Shown here: positions 31,914 through 42,000 of the stretch, piece by piece
How the letters are laid out: every line of letters begins with the position of its first letter
How positions within the stretch are numbered: the first letter of the stretch is position 1
Source of the DNA: MWAR01 sp035388825
Lineage (GTDB): Bacteria; Muiribacteriota; Ozemobacteria; Ozemobacterales; Ozemobacteraceae
Assembly (NCBI GenBank): GCA_035388825.1
Contig: DAOOQQ010000007.1
Location: 37,980-101,979 of the forward strand
DNA: 64,000 nt
Direction of reading: 5' to 3'
Notes under the pieces: model-generated
Databases searched by the model: none
Told to the model about the DNA's origin: nothing
Seen by the model: only the letters and a program-made list of their open reading frames with translations
Program-made: the position numbers and the translations under genes

Positions 31914-33824
31914 TTATTCGGTGGCTTCGAGGTAGGTGTAGCCGTAGAGACCGGAGCGGTAGATGGCGAGGAACTCCTTGCCTTCCTTCACCGTGATCTT
32001 GCCCTCCTTGACCGAGGAGCTGACCCAGCTTTCCATGGTGCGCACCAGCTTCTTGGGCACGAACTGGACGTAGTCGAGCACGTCGGCGACCAGCTCACCG
32101 TCGATCACCTTCTCGATCTCGTAGCCGCCGTCGGGCGTGATGACGACATGGGCGACGTTCGTGTCGCCGAACAGGTTGTGCAGATCGCCGAGGATCTCCT
32201 GGTAGGCGCCGATCATGAACACGCCGAGGTAGTAGGGGTTGCCATCCTTGATCTGGTGGACCGGCAGCGTCGAGGAGAAGGTGCGCGTGCCGATGAAATG
32301 GTCGATCTTCCCGTCCGAGTCGCAGGTGATGTCCTGAAGCGTGGCCTCGCGGGTCGGCTTCTCGTTCAGCCGCTGGATGGGCATGATCGGGAACAGCTGG
32401 TCGATCGCCCAGGCGTCGGGCAGGGACTGGAACAGCGAGAAGTTGCAGAAATACTTGTCGGCGAGCATCTTCGGCAGCGGCTTGAGCTCGTCGGGCAAGT
32501 GCTTGAGATCCTTCGACAGCTCCATCACTTCGTATGCGATCGACCAGTACAGCCGCTCGACCATCGCGCGGGTGCGCAGATCGACCATGCCGAGGCTGAA
32601 CAGGTCGAGCGCCTCTTCCCGGAGCTGCTGCGCGTCGTGCCAGGCCTCGTGCATGTTGCGCTGGTTCAGGTGCTTGTACAGCTCGTGCAGCTCGCGCACC
32701 AGCTCGTGATCCTTCGCCGAGATCTTGTGGTTGTTCCCCTCGAAGGTCGGCGGGCTGCTGGTTTCGAGCACGTTGAACACGAGCACCGAGTGGTAGGCGG
32801 TCAGGGCGCGGCCCGACTCGGTGATCAGCGAGGGGTGGGGGAGGCCGTTCTTGTCGGCGGCATCCTGCAGCAGCGAGACGGCGTCGTTCGCGTATTCCTG
32901 GAGCGAGTAGTTGACGCTGCTCGAGATCGTCGTGTGCGAGCCGTCGTAATCGACGCCCAGCCCGCCACCGATGTCGACGAACTCGATCGCGCAGCCGAGC
33001 TTGCGCATCTGGACGAAGAACTGGGCGACCTCGCGCAGGCCGGCCTTGATCTTGCGGATGTTGGTGATCTGGCTGCCGAGGTGAAAATGGAGCAGCTTTG
33101 CGCAGTCGAGGAACTCCGACTCGGTCAGCAGCGCGACGGCATCGAGCAGATCGCTGGGGTAGAGGCCGAACTTGCTCTGGTCGCCGCCCGACTCCTCCCA
33201 TTTGCCCGAGCCGCTCGAGGAGAGCTTGATGCGCAGGCCGATGTTCGGCTTGAGCTTGAGCCGCTTCGCCACGTCGATGATGAGCCGCAGCTCGTTCAGC
33301 TTCTCGACCACGATGAACACCTGCTTGCCCATCTTCTGGGCGAGCAGGGCCAGTTCGATGAAGTCCTCGTCCTTGTACCCGTTGCAGACGATCAGCGCGT
33401 CGGGGTTGTCCATGATCGCGAGGACGGCGTGCAGCTCGGGCTTCGAGCCGGCCTCGAGGCCGATGCGGAACTTGCGGCCGTGACGGACGATCTCCTCGAC
33501 GACGGGCCGCATCTGGTTCACCTTGATCGGGTAGACGGTATAATACTGACCTTTATAGTCATACTCGTTCGCGGCCTTCGAGAAGCAGTTCGAGATGTTC
33601 TCGATCCGGTCGTCGAGGATGTCGGGAAACCGAAGCAGTACGGGCATCGCGACGTCGCGCAGGGACAGCTCGTCAATGACCTCTTTCAGATCGATCGCGG
33701 GCCCCTTCTTCTGTCTCGGAGTGATGACGACGTGGCCCTTCGCGTTGATGCCGAAATAATTGATGCCCCAGCCGTTGATGTTATACAGCTCGGATGAGTC
33801 TTCGGTCCGCCATTTGCGCATCAC
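31914..33824 (-). CDS. speA: Biosynthetic arginine decarboxylase
   Basis: 636 residues, the usual length of SpeA. The PLP-binding Lys is Lys101 in YTVYPIKVNQ. Further family motifs include GLEAGSKPELHAVLAIM, VCNGYKDEDFIELALL, LLHFHLGSQITNIRKIK and the glycine-rich phosphate site EFVDIGGGLGVDYDGS. The C-terminal domain has GAYQEILGDLHNLFGDTNVAH, cited here as EILGDLHNLFGD. It converts arginine to agmatine and CO2, the first step of polyamine synthesis through agmatine. No agmatinase or agmatine deiminase is in the window. It stands alone, with a hairpin behind it. Two adjacent Met codons begin the frame. Confidence 0.95.
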   Translation of the reverse strand: MMRKWRTEDSSELYNINGWGINYFGINAKGHVVITPRQKKGPAIDLKEVIDELSLRDVAMPVLLRFPDILDDRIENISNCFSKAANEYDYKGQYYTVYPIKVNQMRPVVEEIVRHGRKFRIGLEAGSKPELHAVLAIMDNPDALIVCNGYKDEDFIELALLAQKMGKQVFIVVEKLNELRLIIDVAKRLKLKPNIGLRIKLSSSGSGKWEESGGDQSKFGLYPSDLLDAVALLTESEFLDCAKLLHFHLGSQITNIRKIKAGLREVAQFFVQMRKLGCAIEFVDIGGGLGVDYDGSHTTISSSVNYSLQEYANDAVSLLQDAADKNGLPHPSLITESGRALTAYHSVLVFNVLETSSPPTFEGNNHKISAKDHELVRELHELYKHLNQRNMHEAWHDAQQLREEALDLFSLGMVDLRTRAMVERLYWSIAYEVMELSKDLKHLPDELKPLPKMLADKYFCNFSLFQSLPDAWAIDQLFPIMPIQRLNEKPTREATLQDITCDSDGKIDHFIGTRTFSSTLPVHQIKDGNPYYLGVFMIGAYQEILGDLHNLFGDTNVAHVVITPDGGYEIEKVIDGELVADVLDYVQFVPKKLVRTMESWVSSSVKEGKITVKEGKEFLAIYRSGLYGYTYLEATE

Positions 33825-33976
33825 CAGTCACCTCGTTCGGAAATGGGCCGGCAGCCGTCGCCACCGATCCCCTGCATGGTATGCGGAAACGCGTCCCATC
33901 GCAACGGGTTTGACGAAAATTTCCGGGAACCATTGGAACGGGGGGGATCGGCCGATCAGATATGCGAAAAGATATA

Positions 33977-34375
33977 TTATTTTCGCGGTGGGGAAGGGGC
34001 GCGCTCGGCCTGGACAAACGTTTTCCGGACTTTTTTCAGATAGCGCGATCCGGTAAAACCGCCGACCGTATAGATCAGCTCGACGGTGTCGCCGATCGAG
34101 ATCGCGTCGTAGTCCGACTGGTCGACGCTCTGGGGCAGGTTCAGCGTGGGCGAGACCTGCACGTGGAGAAACCGGCTCGTGCGGGTCTTCGTCTTGCCGT
34201 GGGAACGGGTCGTCGAGGTTTTCACCTTCTTGTCGGTGACCAGCCCCGACTCGATCACGGTTTTCCCGGTCATGCGGTCCGCCGCGAAAAACCCGAGCAG
34301 AGCGAGAAGGAAGCAGAGCATGACAATGTGGATGCCGGAAAAACCGCCCAAAGCGGGATTACGGAACGATGCCAT
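33977..34375 (-). CDS. Membrane-anchored beta-rich protein (DUF3592-like)
   Basis: 132 residues from the ATG at 34373-34375, which follows GGGAGG by 6 bases. An in-frame extension to 34483 lacks this. One membrane helix (GIHIVMLCFLLALLGFFAAD, about 15-34) is followed by a soluble beta-rich domain: KTVIESGLVTDKKVKTSTTR, LPQSVDQSDYDAISIGDTVE, LIYTVGGFTGSRYLKK. The short domain resembles DUF3592-type extracytoplasmic modules. The 185-base gap to the divergent gene at 34561 probably holds both promoters. Function unknown. Confidence 0.6.
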   Translation of the reverse strand: MASFRNPALGGFSGIHIVMLCFLLALLGFFAADRMTGKTVIESGLVTDKKVKTSTTRSHGKTKTRTSRFLHVQVSPTLNLPQSVDQSDYDAISIGDTVELIYTVGGFTGSRYLKKVRKTFVQAERAPSPPRK

Positions 34376-34560
34376 GACGAACCTCCCGGAACATCCTATC
34401 ACGGAAAAGGGCAGATCACATGGCCCGCGCTCGTGATTTCCCTCCGTTTCCGCTTGCCCGCGAACGATACGGCGTGGCATCATGCGGTGGCCGCATCATG
34501 TGGCATCGGGAATCCTCCGGTGCAGATCGCGGCGAACCATATCGATGGGGGAGGAACCCG

Positions 34561-35379
34561 ATGAGAAATCTGATACTCGCGACCCTGATTGCCGTAGCGG
34601 CCCTTTCCGGTCAGCTTCTCGCCGATGGCGGGGATGAGCGGACCCGGCCGGCGACGGCCGAAGAGAAGGCGTGGAACCGTGGGGCGCTCGAGAAGGCCTT
34701 GTCCGCGCTGCCGCCGGCGGCCGAAGGCTGGACCCGGAACGATGAGTCCATCGACGAGATCGAGAAGGTGTACGTGGCCCAGACGAGCCACCTCTGGAAT
34801 ATCCACACCGGCGCCTCCTACGAGAAAAACATCGAGTTCGATGCAGCGAAGATGAGCGAGTTCTCGGGCAGCATCGAGGAACTCCAGGCGAAGCTGGTTC
34901 CGCTGACCGAAAAACTCACGAAGGCCGCGGAGAAGGGCGACCAGCAGGAAATCGCCCGCCTCCAGAAAGAAATGCAGGATCTCCAGACCGGGAATGCCGG
35001 GCTGGCGAAAATGAATGACTTCACCGAGGAGCGGGCGAAGGGGACGGCCCGGGTCGAAGTGACCCTGAACCATGCGGGCATGGATTTCGACTTCGTGAAA
35101 GAGCTTCCCGGCAAGGTGAAGGGCGCGACCGTTCTGCGCCGTGATTCCTCGACCGTGTCGAAAGACCTCAACTACGGCAAGGACGGCATCACCTGGGTTC
35201 TCTTCGGAGCCTTCAGCAAGGAGCAGAAGCCTGATGGCATCAAGGCCTACGCCGAGCGGAAGGGGCCATTCATGCAGGTGAAAACCGTCGTCGTCCAGAT
35301 CACGGCCCGCGACAATGCCGTCGCCGACGATCTTCTTGCGCGGCTGAATGCCGACACGCTCGCGAAACTCATTCAATAG
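34561..35379 (+). CDS. Periplasmic protein with a coiled coil, unknown function
   Basis: 272 residues from the ATG at 34561, chosen for GGGGGAGG just upstream and the signal peptide it opens (LILATLIAVAALSGQLLADG). The central region is a charged coiled coil (SGSIEELQAKLVPLTEKLTK, KGDQQEIARLQKEMQDLQ). It is followed by a beta-rich part (ARVEVTLNHAGMDFDF) and a C-terminus ending ADTLAKLIQ. No catalytic motif was recognised. It converges on the YitT-like gene, with a bidirectional hairpin between them. Confidence 0.6.
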   Translation: MRNLILATLIAVAALSGQLLADGGDERTRPATAEEKAWNRGALEKALSALPPAAEGWTRNDESIDEIEKVYVAQTSHLWNIHTGASYEKNIEFDAAKMSEFSGSIEELQAKLVPLTEKLTKAAEKGDQQEIARLQKEMQDLQTGNAGLAKMNDFTEERAKGTARVEVTLNHAGMDFDFVKELPGKVKGATVLRRDSSTVSKDLNYGKDGITWVLFGAFSKEQKPDGIKAYAERKGPFMQVKTVVVQITARDNAVADDLLARLNADTLAKLIQ

Positions 35380-35392
35380 GAAAGAGTATTCC

Positions 35393-35442
35393 AAAAGGAA
35401 GCTGCCCATCCGGATCTCCTCCGGGCGGGCGGCTTCCTTTTA
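35393..35442. terminator. Bidirectional terminator between convergent genes
   Basis: AAAAGGAAGC pairs with GCTTCCTTTT, and the inner part TGCCC..CCGGA pairs with TCCGG..GGGCG, giving a long stem. T-runs are available on both strands. It separates the periplasmic protein gene from the convergent YitT-like gene. Confidence 0.75.
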
Positions 35443-35472
35443 CGCGGGGGTTGCCTGTACGGCGGAGGCGGG

Positions 35473-36507
35473 TCAGTGGGTTCCGAGAGACTTCTCGTAC
35501 AGGACTTTCTTGACCAGGCCGCCGCGCACGTCGCTGATCGGGAAGACGAGCACGAAGGCATTCTCGTCGATCTCGTCGATGAGCTTGCGCAGATTGCTGA
35601 TCTCGAGCCGGGTCACCACGCACAGCAGCACTTCCTGGTCCTTTTCGGAATACCCGCCCCGGCTCTTGATGATCGTGACGCCGCGGCCGAGATTGTTCAC
35701 GATATTGAACCGGAGCTGCTGAGACTTGCCCGACATGATCATCACGCCGTTGTACGACTCGATGCCGTGCATCATGAAATCGAGGGTTTTGGAGGCCGAC
35801 AGGTAGGTGATGATCGAGTAGAACACGTGCTCCGGGCTGAGCAGGGTCAGGGCGGTCGAGAAGATGATGATGTTGAAGAACAGGATCGAGTCGCCGACGG
35901 TTGCGGGGAAGCGGCGGCTGATGATGAGCGCCATGATCTCGGTGCCGTCGAGAACCCCCCCGCCGCGGATCGAAAAGGCGATGCCCGTTCCGAGAAAGAA
36001 TCCGCCGAAAATCGAGTCCAGGAGCCGATCCGTCGTGACGACGGGCATCTTGATGAGGGGCAGGAGGATCGAGAGAAGGATGATCGAGAACGAGGCCCGC
36101 CAGGCGAACCCCTTGTCGAAGTTGAAATACGCCGTGACGATGAAGGGGATGTTGATCAGGAAGATGAACATGCCCAGCTCGATGCCCGTGAGATGGGAAA
36201 GGAGCATCGAGATGCCCGTCACCCCTCCGTCGATCAGCCCGTTCGGGATCAAAAATCCCTTCAGGCCGACGATGGCCATCAACGGCCCCGCGAGAATGAA
36301 GAACAGTTCGTACAGCACTCCCCGGGAAACGCGGAACATGCCCTGAGACAGGGGAATGACATGAGCTACCTGATACCGGCAGTGCGTGCAGACGAAGGTG
36401 GCGCCGGGCGCGGAGGTCTGCTTCTGGCCGCAGTTCGGGCAGGTGTGTTCCGTCGCGGCGGCAGGCTTCTTTGATAGTATATGAGATACGATACTTATGA
36501 GGCTCAT
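35473..36507 (-). CDS. YitT-family membrane protein with an N-terminal zinc ribbon
   Basis: 344 residues. A zinc ribbon comes first (two CxxC pairs in HTCPNCGQK and FVCTHCRYQ, about residues 21-42). Five or so membrane helices follow (VLYELFFILAGPLMAIVGLK, MFIFLINIPFIVTAYFNF, FSIILLSILLPLI), then the signature GTGIAFSIRGGGVLDGTEIM. A cytoplasmic C-terminal DUF2179 domain closes the chain (RGVTIIKSRGGYSEKDQEVL, LRKLIDEIDENAFVLVFPIS). YitT proteins are of unsettled function. A zinc ribbon fused ahead of them is uncommon and may sense or bind a partner. Confidence 0.82.
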   Translation of the reverse strand: MSLISIVSHILSKKPAAATEHTCPNCGQKQTSAPGATFVCTHCRYQVAHVIPLSQGMFRVSRGVLYELFFILAGPLMAIVGLKGFLIPNGLIDGGVTGISMLLSHLTGIELGMFIFLINIPFIVTAYFNFDKGFAWRASFSIILLSILLPLIKMPVVTTDRLLDSIFGGFFLGTGIAFSIRGGGVLDGTEIMALIISRRFPATVGDSILFFNIIIFSTALTLLSPEHVFYSIITYLSASKTLDFMMHGIESYNGVMIMSGKSQQLRFNIVNNLGRGVTIIKSRGGYSEKDQEVLLCVVTRLEISNLRKLIDEIDENAFVLVFPISDVRGGLVKKVLYEKSLGTH

Positions 36508-36542
36508 GAGCGCATTGTACTACAGATGGGCCCGGCTGTGAA

Positions 36543-39002
36543 TCAGATTCCCGAAAGGAGGTGCGCCGTTTCCCGCTCGATGCGGGCGGGCTCGTGGGGC
36601 CAGTAGCACTCGAGGAGCGGCCGGATCTGGGTCTGGACGACCTCGGCATACCAGCCGTTCCAGCTCGTGACGGGCTGGTCGGGAGGCATGAAGTAACTGT
36701 GCCCGATGCGGTATCCAGGGCCGAGGTGGCCGGCCTCGGCCGCGATGCGACCGTTCAGCGCGGACATGCGGCTGCACAGCGTCTCGACGAGGTCAGCGGG
36801 CATGCCGGCGTTTCGAAGATGGTTCCGATACGCCGGTGCATCGAAACACGGCTCCAGATGGACGAAGGCGAACCTGCGCCGGAAGCTCAGATCCGTGAGC
36901 CCTCGCGCCGGTTCGGCCGCATTCATCGTGCCGATCATGTGCAGCCGCGGGGGGACGTAGAAGTCCGGCTCACAGGGATCGGCGAAGGAAAGCGCAAGAG
37001 CGTGGTCGGGATGCCGGTGATCCGGATCGATCATCTGGAGCAGCTCACCGAAGATGTGCTCGGGGGAACCCCGGTTGATCTCCTCGATGATGAGAACATA
37101 GTCGTGCTGCTCGTCCTGGCGGGCGAGCCGGCAGAGCTGGAGAAACGGGCCGGCGAGGCGCTGGTCCGGATTCTGGGATCCACCGGGGCCGTGAATGAAG
37201 TCGAGGAAGGTGTACGAGGGGTGGAACTGGACGATGCGGATCCGATCGTCGGCCCGCTGTCCGAGGAGCAGCCAGGCAAGTCGGCGGGCCAGGTGGCTTT
37301 TGCCGACCCCCGGAGGTCCCTGGAGCACGAGGTTTTTCCGGTGCCTCCAGTAATCGAGGATCCCCGTGATCCGGCCGGCGTCGAGGAAGCTGTCGGAGGT
37401 GCAGTCGGCGAGGGTGTACTCGTCGGCCCGCGCGGGTGGGGCCGCAAGGAGCGTCTGGATCAGCCGGTATTCTGACTCGGTGACCCGGGATAACGAGTGG
37501 GGCGACTGCTGAAGCAGGCTCGACGCGGCGAAACCGGGGTGCATGGCGAGTTCGGCCCGACTCAGGGGCCGCTCGACGGATCGGGTCTTGCGGACCCGGA
37601 CGTTTGGCCCGGACGGCGTCTGCGTGAGGGGGGAAACGACCTGCCCGAGTCCGGTCACGGCATGGGTGGGCGCCCCGGTGTACCCGATCACGAGATCTCC
37701 CGGAGTCATGTCGAGAAAATGGCCGGGGTGGGTGAGAGGGCGCCCATGGCTGTCCAGGGGCTTGAGGAACAGATCGCTGCCGGTCTCACACCGGTCGAAC
37801 CCGCTCGTTCCGGCCGATGTGTGCGCCCACCAGATACGCCGGTCCGGATTCTCCAGTTCGGGTTGGGACAGGCCCATGGCATCCAGAAGCGAGGAGGTCA
37901 GTTGCGGAAACCTCGACAGGGACACCAGCGGTCCCGGGCTGCACGAGAGATGTTCGGGAAATCGCCAGCCCCCGCACTTCAGCCAGGTCACCGGCCGCAT
38001 CAGATACGGGCCGGCTTCGTCATTGACGAGGATACCGGGTCCCTCGATCCGGGCGATGCCCGACAGCCTGCCCGAATCCTGCCGGACGAACACGAGGTCG
38101 TTCTCCCGCAGCACCAGGAGGAAATCCCAGGCTGCCTGCCTCTTCGGCGGGGGGCCTTCGGAGGAGCGGGCGCCGTCGCCGTTCATCGAGGCGGATCGGA
38201 GATCGTCGAGATCCGACGGCTCGCCCGCATCGAGGGCGACGAATCCCTCGGCGAGACATCTCTGCTCATCCGGATGACGGCTGCTCGTCAGCAGCCAGGT
38301 ATTGCCGGCTTCGCGGCCGTCTTCCTGATGTGCGTGCATATATAAAGAAAAAAATGGAACATGGGTCCGGTGTTCGATCCGCTGAAGCCATTCCCGATAC
38401 CCGCGGGCGGTGTTTTCGGGGCCGGTGATGCCGAACTGTTCGAGATGGCGCCGGAGGCGGCGGTCGGCAGGGAGGAACAGATGCGGGTCGAGCCAGAACA
38501 GACCGGCGGTGAGCCGGTGGAACTCGGCCCCGTCATCGGCCAGGCACCGTTCGAGGGCGGGAATGGCCGCCGACACTCCTTCCATTGCCGCTTCCGCGAG
38601 ATCCCAGAGCAGGGCGGCCGGCGTGCCGCCGGGACTGGCCGGATCACGGAAAAACCAGGGTCGCACGTGGCTGATGGCAGGAACCGGGGGGAGTTGAGAG
38701 GGGAGCGGCGTGCCGGGAAGGAACCGACGGCCGAGCTCGGTGAAGATCCGGAGCCGTTTTTCCGGGATGACCTGCCGGTTGAAGACGGAAAAAAACGTGA
38801 ACGGTTCACAGACGTGCAAGGGGCGCATCTTCCCGGCGGCATCGAGATGGGCGAGCGGGATCATCGGCAGTCCAAGCCGTTCGAGGTCGAGCAGGGCATC
38901 CAGCAGTTCCTGCTGCCGGGTGCGGAGTCCGACGATCCGGCCGGCCAGGTGGCGGTAAAAGAACGGCCAGGAGTCGGGGATGCGGGGTTCTTGGAATGTC
39001 AC
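36543..39002 (-). CDS. McrB-like AAA+ ATPase with EVE-like middle domain, no McrC partner
   Basis: 819 residues from a GTG at 39000-39002. The open frame extends to 39191, but that part overlaps the kinase C-terminus and reads as arginine-rich shadow sequence, so a start after the kinase stop (39040) is preferred; no good ribosome site marks it. The middle contains GDLVIGYTGAPTHAVTGLGQ, like the EVE/PUA reader domains of McrB-type proteins. From about residue 565 comes the McrB ATPase: Walker A GPPGVGKSH, FHPSYTFLDFIHG, Walker B IIEEINRGSPEHIFGE, sensor MIGTMNAAEPARGLTD and arginine finger SFRRRFAF. Modification-dependent restriction GTPases have this shape but need McrC, which is absent here. 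It could be an orphan defence protein or a housekeeping AAA protein. Confidence 0.75.
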   Translation of the reverse strand: MTFQEPRIPDSWPFFYRHLAGRIVGLRTRQQELLDALLDLERLGLPMIPLAHLDAAGKMRPLHVCEPFTFFSVFNRQVIPEKRLRIFTELGRRFLPGTPLPSQLPPVPAISHVRPWFFRDPASPGGTPAALLWDLAEAAMEGVSAAIPALERCLADDGAEFHRLTAGLFWLDPHLFLPADRRLRRHLEQFGITGPENTARGYREWLQRIEHRTHVPFFSLYMHAHQEDGREAGNTWLLTSSRHPDEQRCLAEGFVALDAGEPSDLDDLRSASMNGDGARSSEGPPPKRQAAWDFLLVLRENDLVFVRQDSGRLSGIARIEGPGILVNDEAGPYLMRPVTWLKCGGWRFPEHLSCSPGPLVSLSRFPQLTSSLLDAMGLSQPELENPDRRIWWAHTSAGTSGFDRCETGSDLFLKPLDSHGRPLTHPGHFLDMTPGDLVIGYTGAPTHAVTGLGQVVSPLTQTPSGPNVRVRKTRSVERPLSRAELAMHPGFAASSLLQQSPHSLSRVTESEYRLIQTLLAAPPARADEYTLADCTSDSFLDAGRITGILDYWRHRKNLVLQGPPGVGKSHLARRLAWLLLGQRADDRIRIVQFHPSYTFLDFIHGPGGSQNPDQRLAGPFLQLCRLARQDEQHDYVLIIEEINRGSPEHIFGELLQMIDPDHRHPDHALALSFADPCEPDFYVPPRLHMIGTMNAAEPARGLTDLSFRRRFAFVHLEPCFDAPAYRNHLRNAGMPADLVETLCSRMSALNGRIAAEAGHLGPGYRIGHSYFMPPDQPVTSWNGWYAEVVQTQIRPLLECYWPHEPARIERETAHLLSGI

Positions 39003-39039
39003 GGAAACGTTCGGCTCACCGCTTCGAGAGATGGGAAAA

Positions 39040-42000
39040 TCACTGCCCGGGCTCCTGTGGGGCGGTCTCCTCCGCCGCATCGATCGTGCCGCCGGATTTG
39101 CCCAGATTGAGCAGGAACTTCTTCCCGGCAAGAGCGCCGGCATGGTTCGGGATGATCCGGAGCGCCTTGTCGTAATCGACGATTGCGGCATCGATGGCCC
39201 CGTTCGCGCTGTTCTCCTCGGCGTTGTCGATCAGGTTCTCGACGGCCTGGGCTCGATAGGCGGCGGCCTCGTCCCGCCTCTTCTTCTTCTCGAGGTCCCG
39301 GCAGAGTTGGATGATCCGGTCCACATGCCGGCCCACGACCTCGGGCTGGGTGAGCTGGGAAAGTTCGCCGCCGGTTTCCGAGGGCGTGACGGTGACCGGA
39401 GCTTCATCGGCCGGCGTCGAGACCGGCTCGCCATCGGGGGCGTCGGAAGGGGGGGCGGGCTGGGGCTCGGGTGCCGGCTTCTCGGGGGCGGCCGCACGGG
39501 CTTTTGCCGAAATGTCGGCCAGGCTCGCCGTGACCTGCGGGTCGTTCTTCATGCCGGGAAAACCGGTGATCTGTTTCAGCAGCCGGAGCGCCCCGTGGGG
39601 ATCCGTGGCGGAACGGGCCGTTGCCGCCTTGATATACCGGTCGCGGATCTCGCGGGTCAGCTCCGAGGCCCGGGAAGGATCCTCGGCGGCGAGAGATCTG
39701 AGCTTCGCGATGAGCGGACGGGGCTGGGTGAAGCCCGGTTTGAAGGTCTTCGCAGCTTTTTCGGCATCGGCAACCAGGGAAGCGCGGTCGCGGGCCTGGT
39801 CCTGTTTCGATTTCTGGGCAGCGGCCGCCTTCTCGGACTCGAGGGCGGAGCGGGCGAGGCCGATCTTCGCTCGCGTTCCGGGCTGTTCGGGATCGAGACC
39901 GATCGCCTGCTCGTAGAACTGGAGGGCGAGCCGCTTGTCGATATCGAGCTTCACATCGCCGATCGCCGCGAGCTTTGCGGCGAGACGGAGTTTGAGGGGC
40001 TTCACGGCGCCGGCACCGGCGAGGGTCTCGAGCGCACCGATTTTTTCCAGGATCGGCGTCGGCGAGGCCTCCCCGGAAAACGCGTCTATGGCGGCGCTCA
40101 CTTCGGTGATCGGCGCTTCGAAGGGATTCTGTGGTGCCGGAGGCTCGACAACCGTCTGTGAAGCCGGTGAGACGGGCTGATTTGCGGGAGCCGGCGTTTC
40201 TTCGGGTTCGGAGGCCGGTGCGGCAGATGCCACGGGTGCGGGCATGGCCGGTTCGGGAGCCGTTGGGGCTTCCACCGGTTCCGGCGGCGTGATTGCAGGC
40301 GGCTCTGGGGTGGAGGAGGAGGCGACCGGGACGATGTCGGGGGGAGCCGAGGCTGGCGCCTGGGATGCCGAGTGTGCGGGAGGTGCCGATGCACGTTCGA
40401 ACGCCTCGAGCGCATCGCGGTTCGCCGGTTCGAGATTCAACGCGTGCTGGAGCAGCGCACGGGCTCCGGACAGATCGCCGAGCGCAATCAGATCGTTCCC
40501 GCGTTTGACGAGCGCCGCACACAGGCTCGTCCGGAACACCGTCACCTGGGCGGCGACGCCGGGCTTCCGGGCAAGCAGGCCGAGATCCGTTACGGCTTCC
40601 GGCAGTTTCCCGGTTGCTATATTTTCTGCTATACGACGATTCAACGCCGCGATCTCCTGGTCCTCGGTGGGAGGAAGGGGCGGTTTCGGGCTCCCGGCCC
40701 ACCAGAAAACGAGGCCGCCGAGAAGGAGGGCGGCGAGGAGGCCCCCGAACAGCTTCATCCGCATCGTTCCCGGCTCTTCGGGCGTGAACAGGCCTTCCGC
40801 CGTGGACCGGCGCAGACTGTCCCGACGCCGCGCGGTTTCGAGACGGAGCCCTTCGACGGGATACGTCTTCAGATGCTCATCGAGCAGGGTGATGATCTCG
40901 TCCGTCGTCGGACGCTCGGTCGGCTGCTTGTCGAGCATTCGGCGGATCATCGGCACGAGGGCCGCCGTGGCCTGATCCGCGGGCAGGGCCGGCATCGGCA
41001 GTGTCCCCTGGACCTGTTTGAGGGCGATCGACAGTTCGGGATTCGACTCGTTCTCGGCGATGAAGGGGGGGGCGCCGAAAATCATTTCCCACAGCACGAT
41101 GCCGATCGAGTAGACGTCGGATGCCGGCGTCAGGGCCGCGCTGCCGGTGCACTGCTCGGGCGACATATACTGCGGCGTGCCGAGTGTCATGCCGACGCGG
41201 GTCATGGCGGCCTCGGTCTTGGCGATGCCGAAATCGAAAATCTTGAGCGTGCCGTCCCGGGTGACCATCAGGTTGGTCGGCTTCAGATCGCGATGGATGA
41301 TGCCCTTCTGGTGACAGGCCCGGATGCCGTCCATCAGTTGCAGCATCAGCGGCACGATCCGCCGGTGATCGAGGAGTCCGTCGGTTTTCTTCAGATCGCT
41401 CAGGAGTTTTCCGTCGATGTATTCCATCACGAGAAAGGGCCGTCCGGTTGTCCGGTCGCGGGCCGAAGCATAGATCGAGAGTACGTTCGGATGGCCGACC
41501 GTCGCGAGCAGCTGGCCCTCCTTGAGGAACCGTTCGACGATCCGCTCATCGGAGGAGATGCTCTGATTGAGCATCTTTATCGCCACAGGCCGGTTGAGCG
41601 CGGTGTCGAGGGCCTTGTAGACCGTTCCCATGCCGCCCTGGCCGAGGACCCGTTCGATCCGGTAGATCTCGCCGATCAGATCGGGATCGTTCTCGGACGT
41701 TGCCTCGCCCGGGGCCTTGACTTTCATCTGCCGCTTGAGCTGTTCGATGATGTCGGGAACGGTCGGCCGCTCTTCGGGCTTCTTGGCCAGCATCCCGCGC
41801 AGAAGCTCGGCGAACGGGGCCGTTCGGGGATCTTCGCTGATTCGCTCGATCGGCACCGCCTCGTTGAGATGCTTGAGGGCGATCGTCAGCGCCGGGTCGG
41901 TGGCGCCCGACTCGACATCGAAGGGCACCTTGCCGGCCAGCATTTCCCAGAACATGATGCCGATCGAGTAGATATCGGCCGCGGGCGTGATGTCGCCTTT

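Noticed and set aside
39003..39191. N-terminal extension of the McrB-like protein
   Set aside because: It overlaps the kinase C-terminus and reads as Arg/Ser-rich shadow; a start after the kinase stop is more likely.
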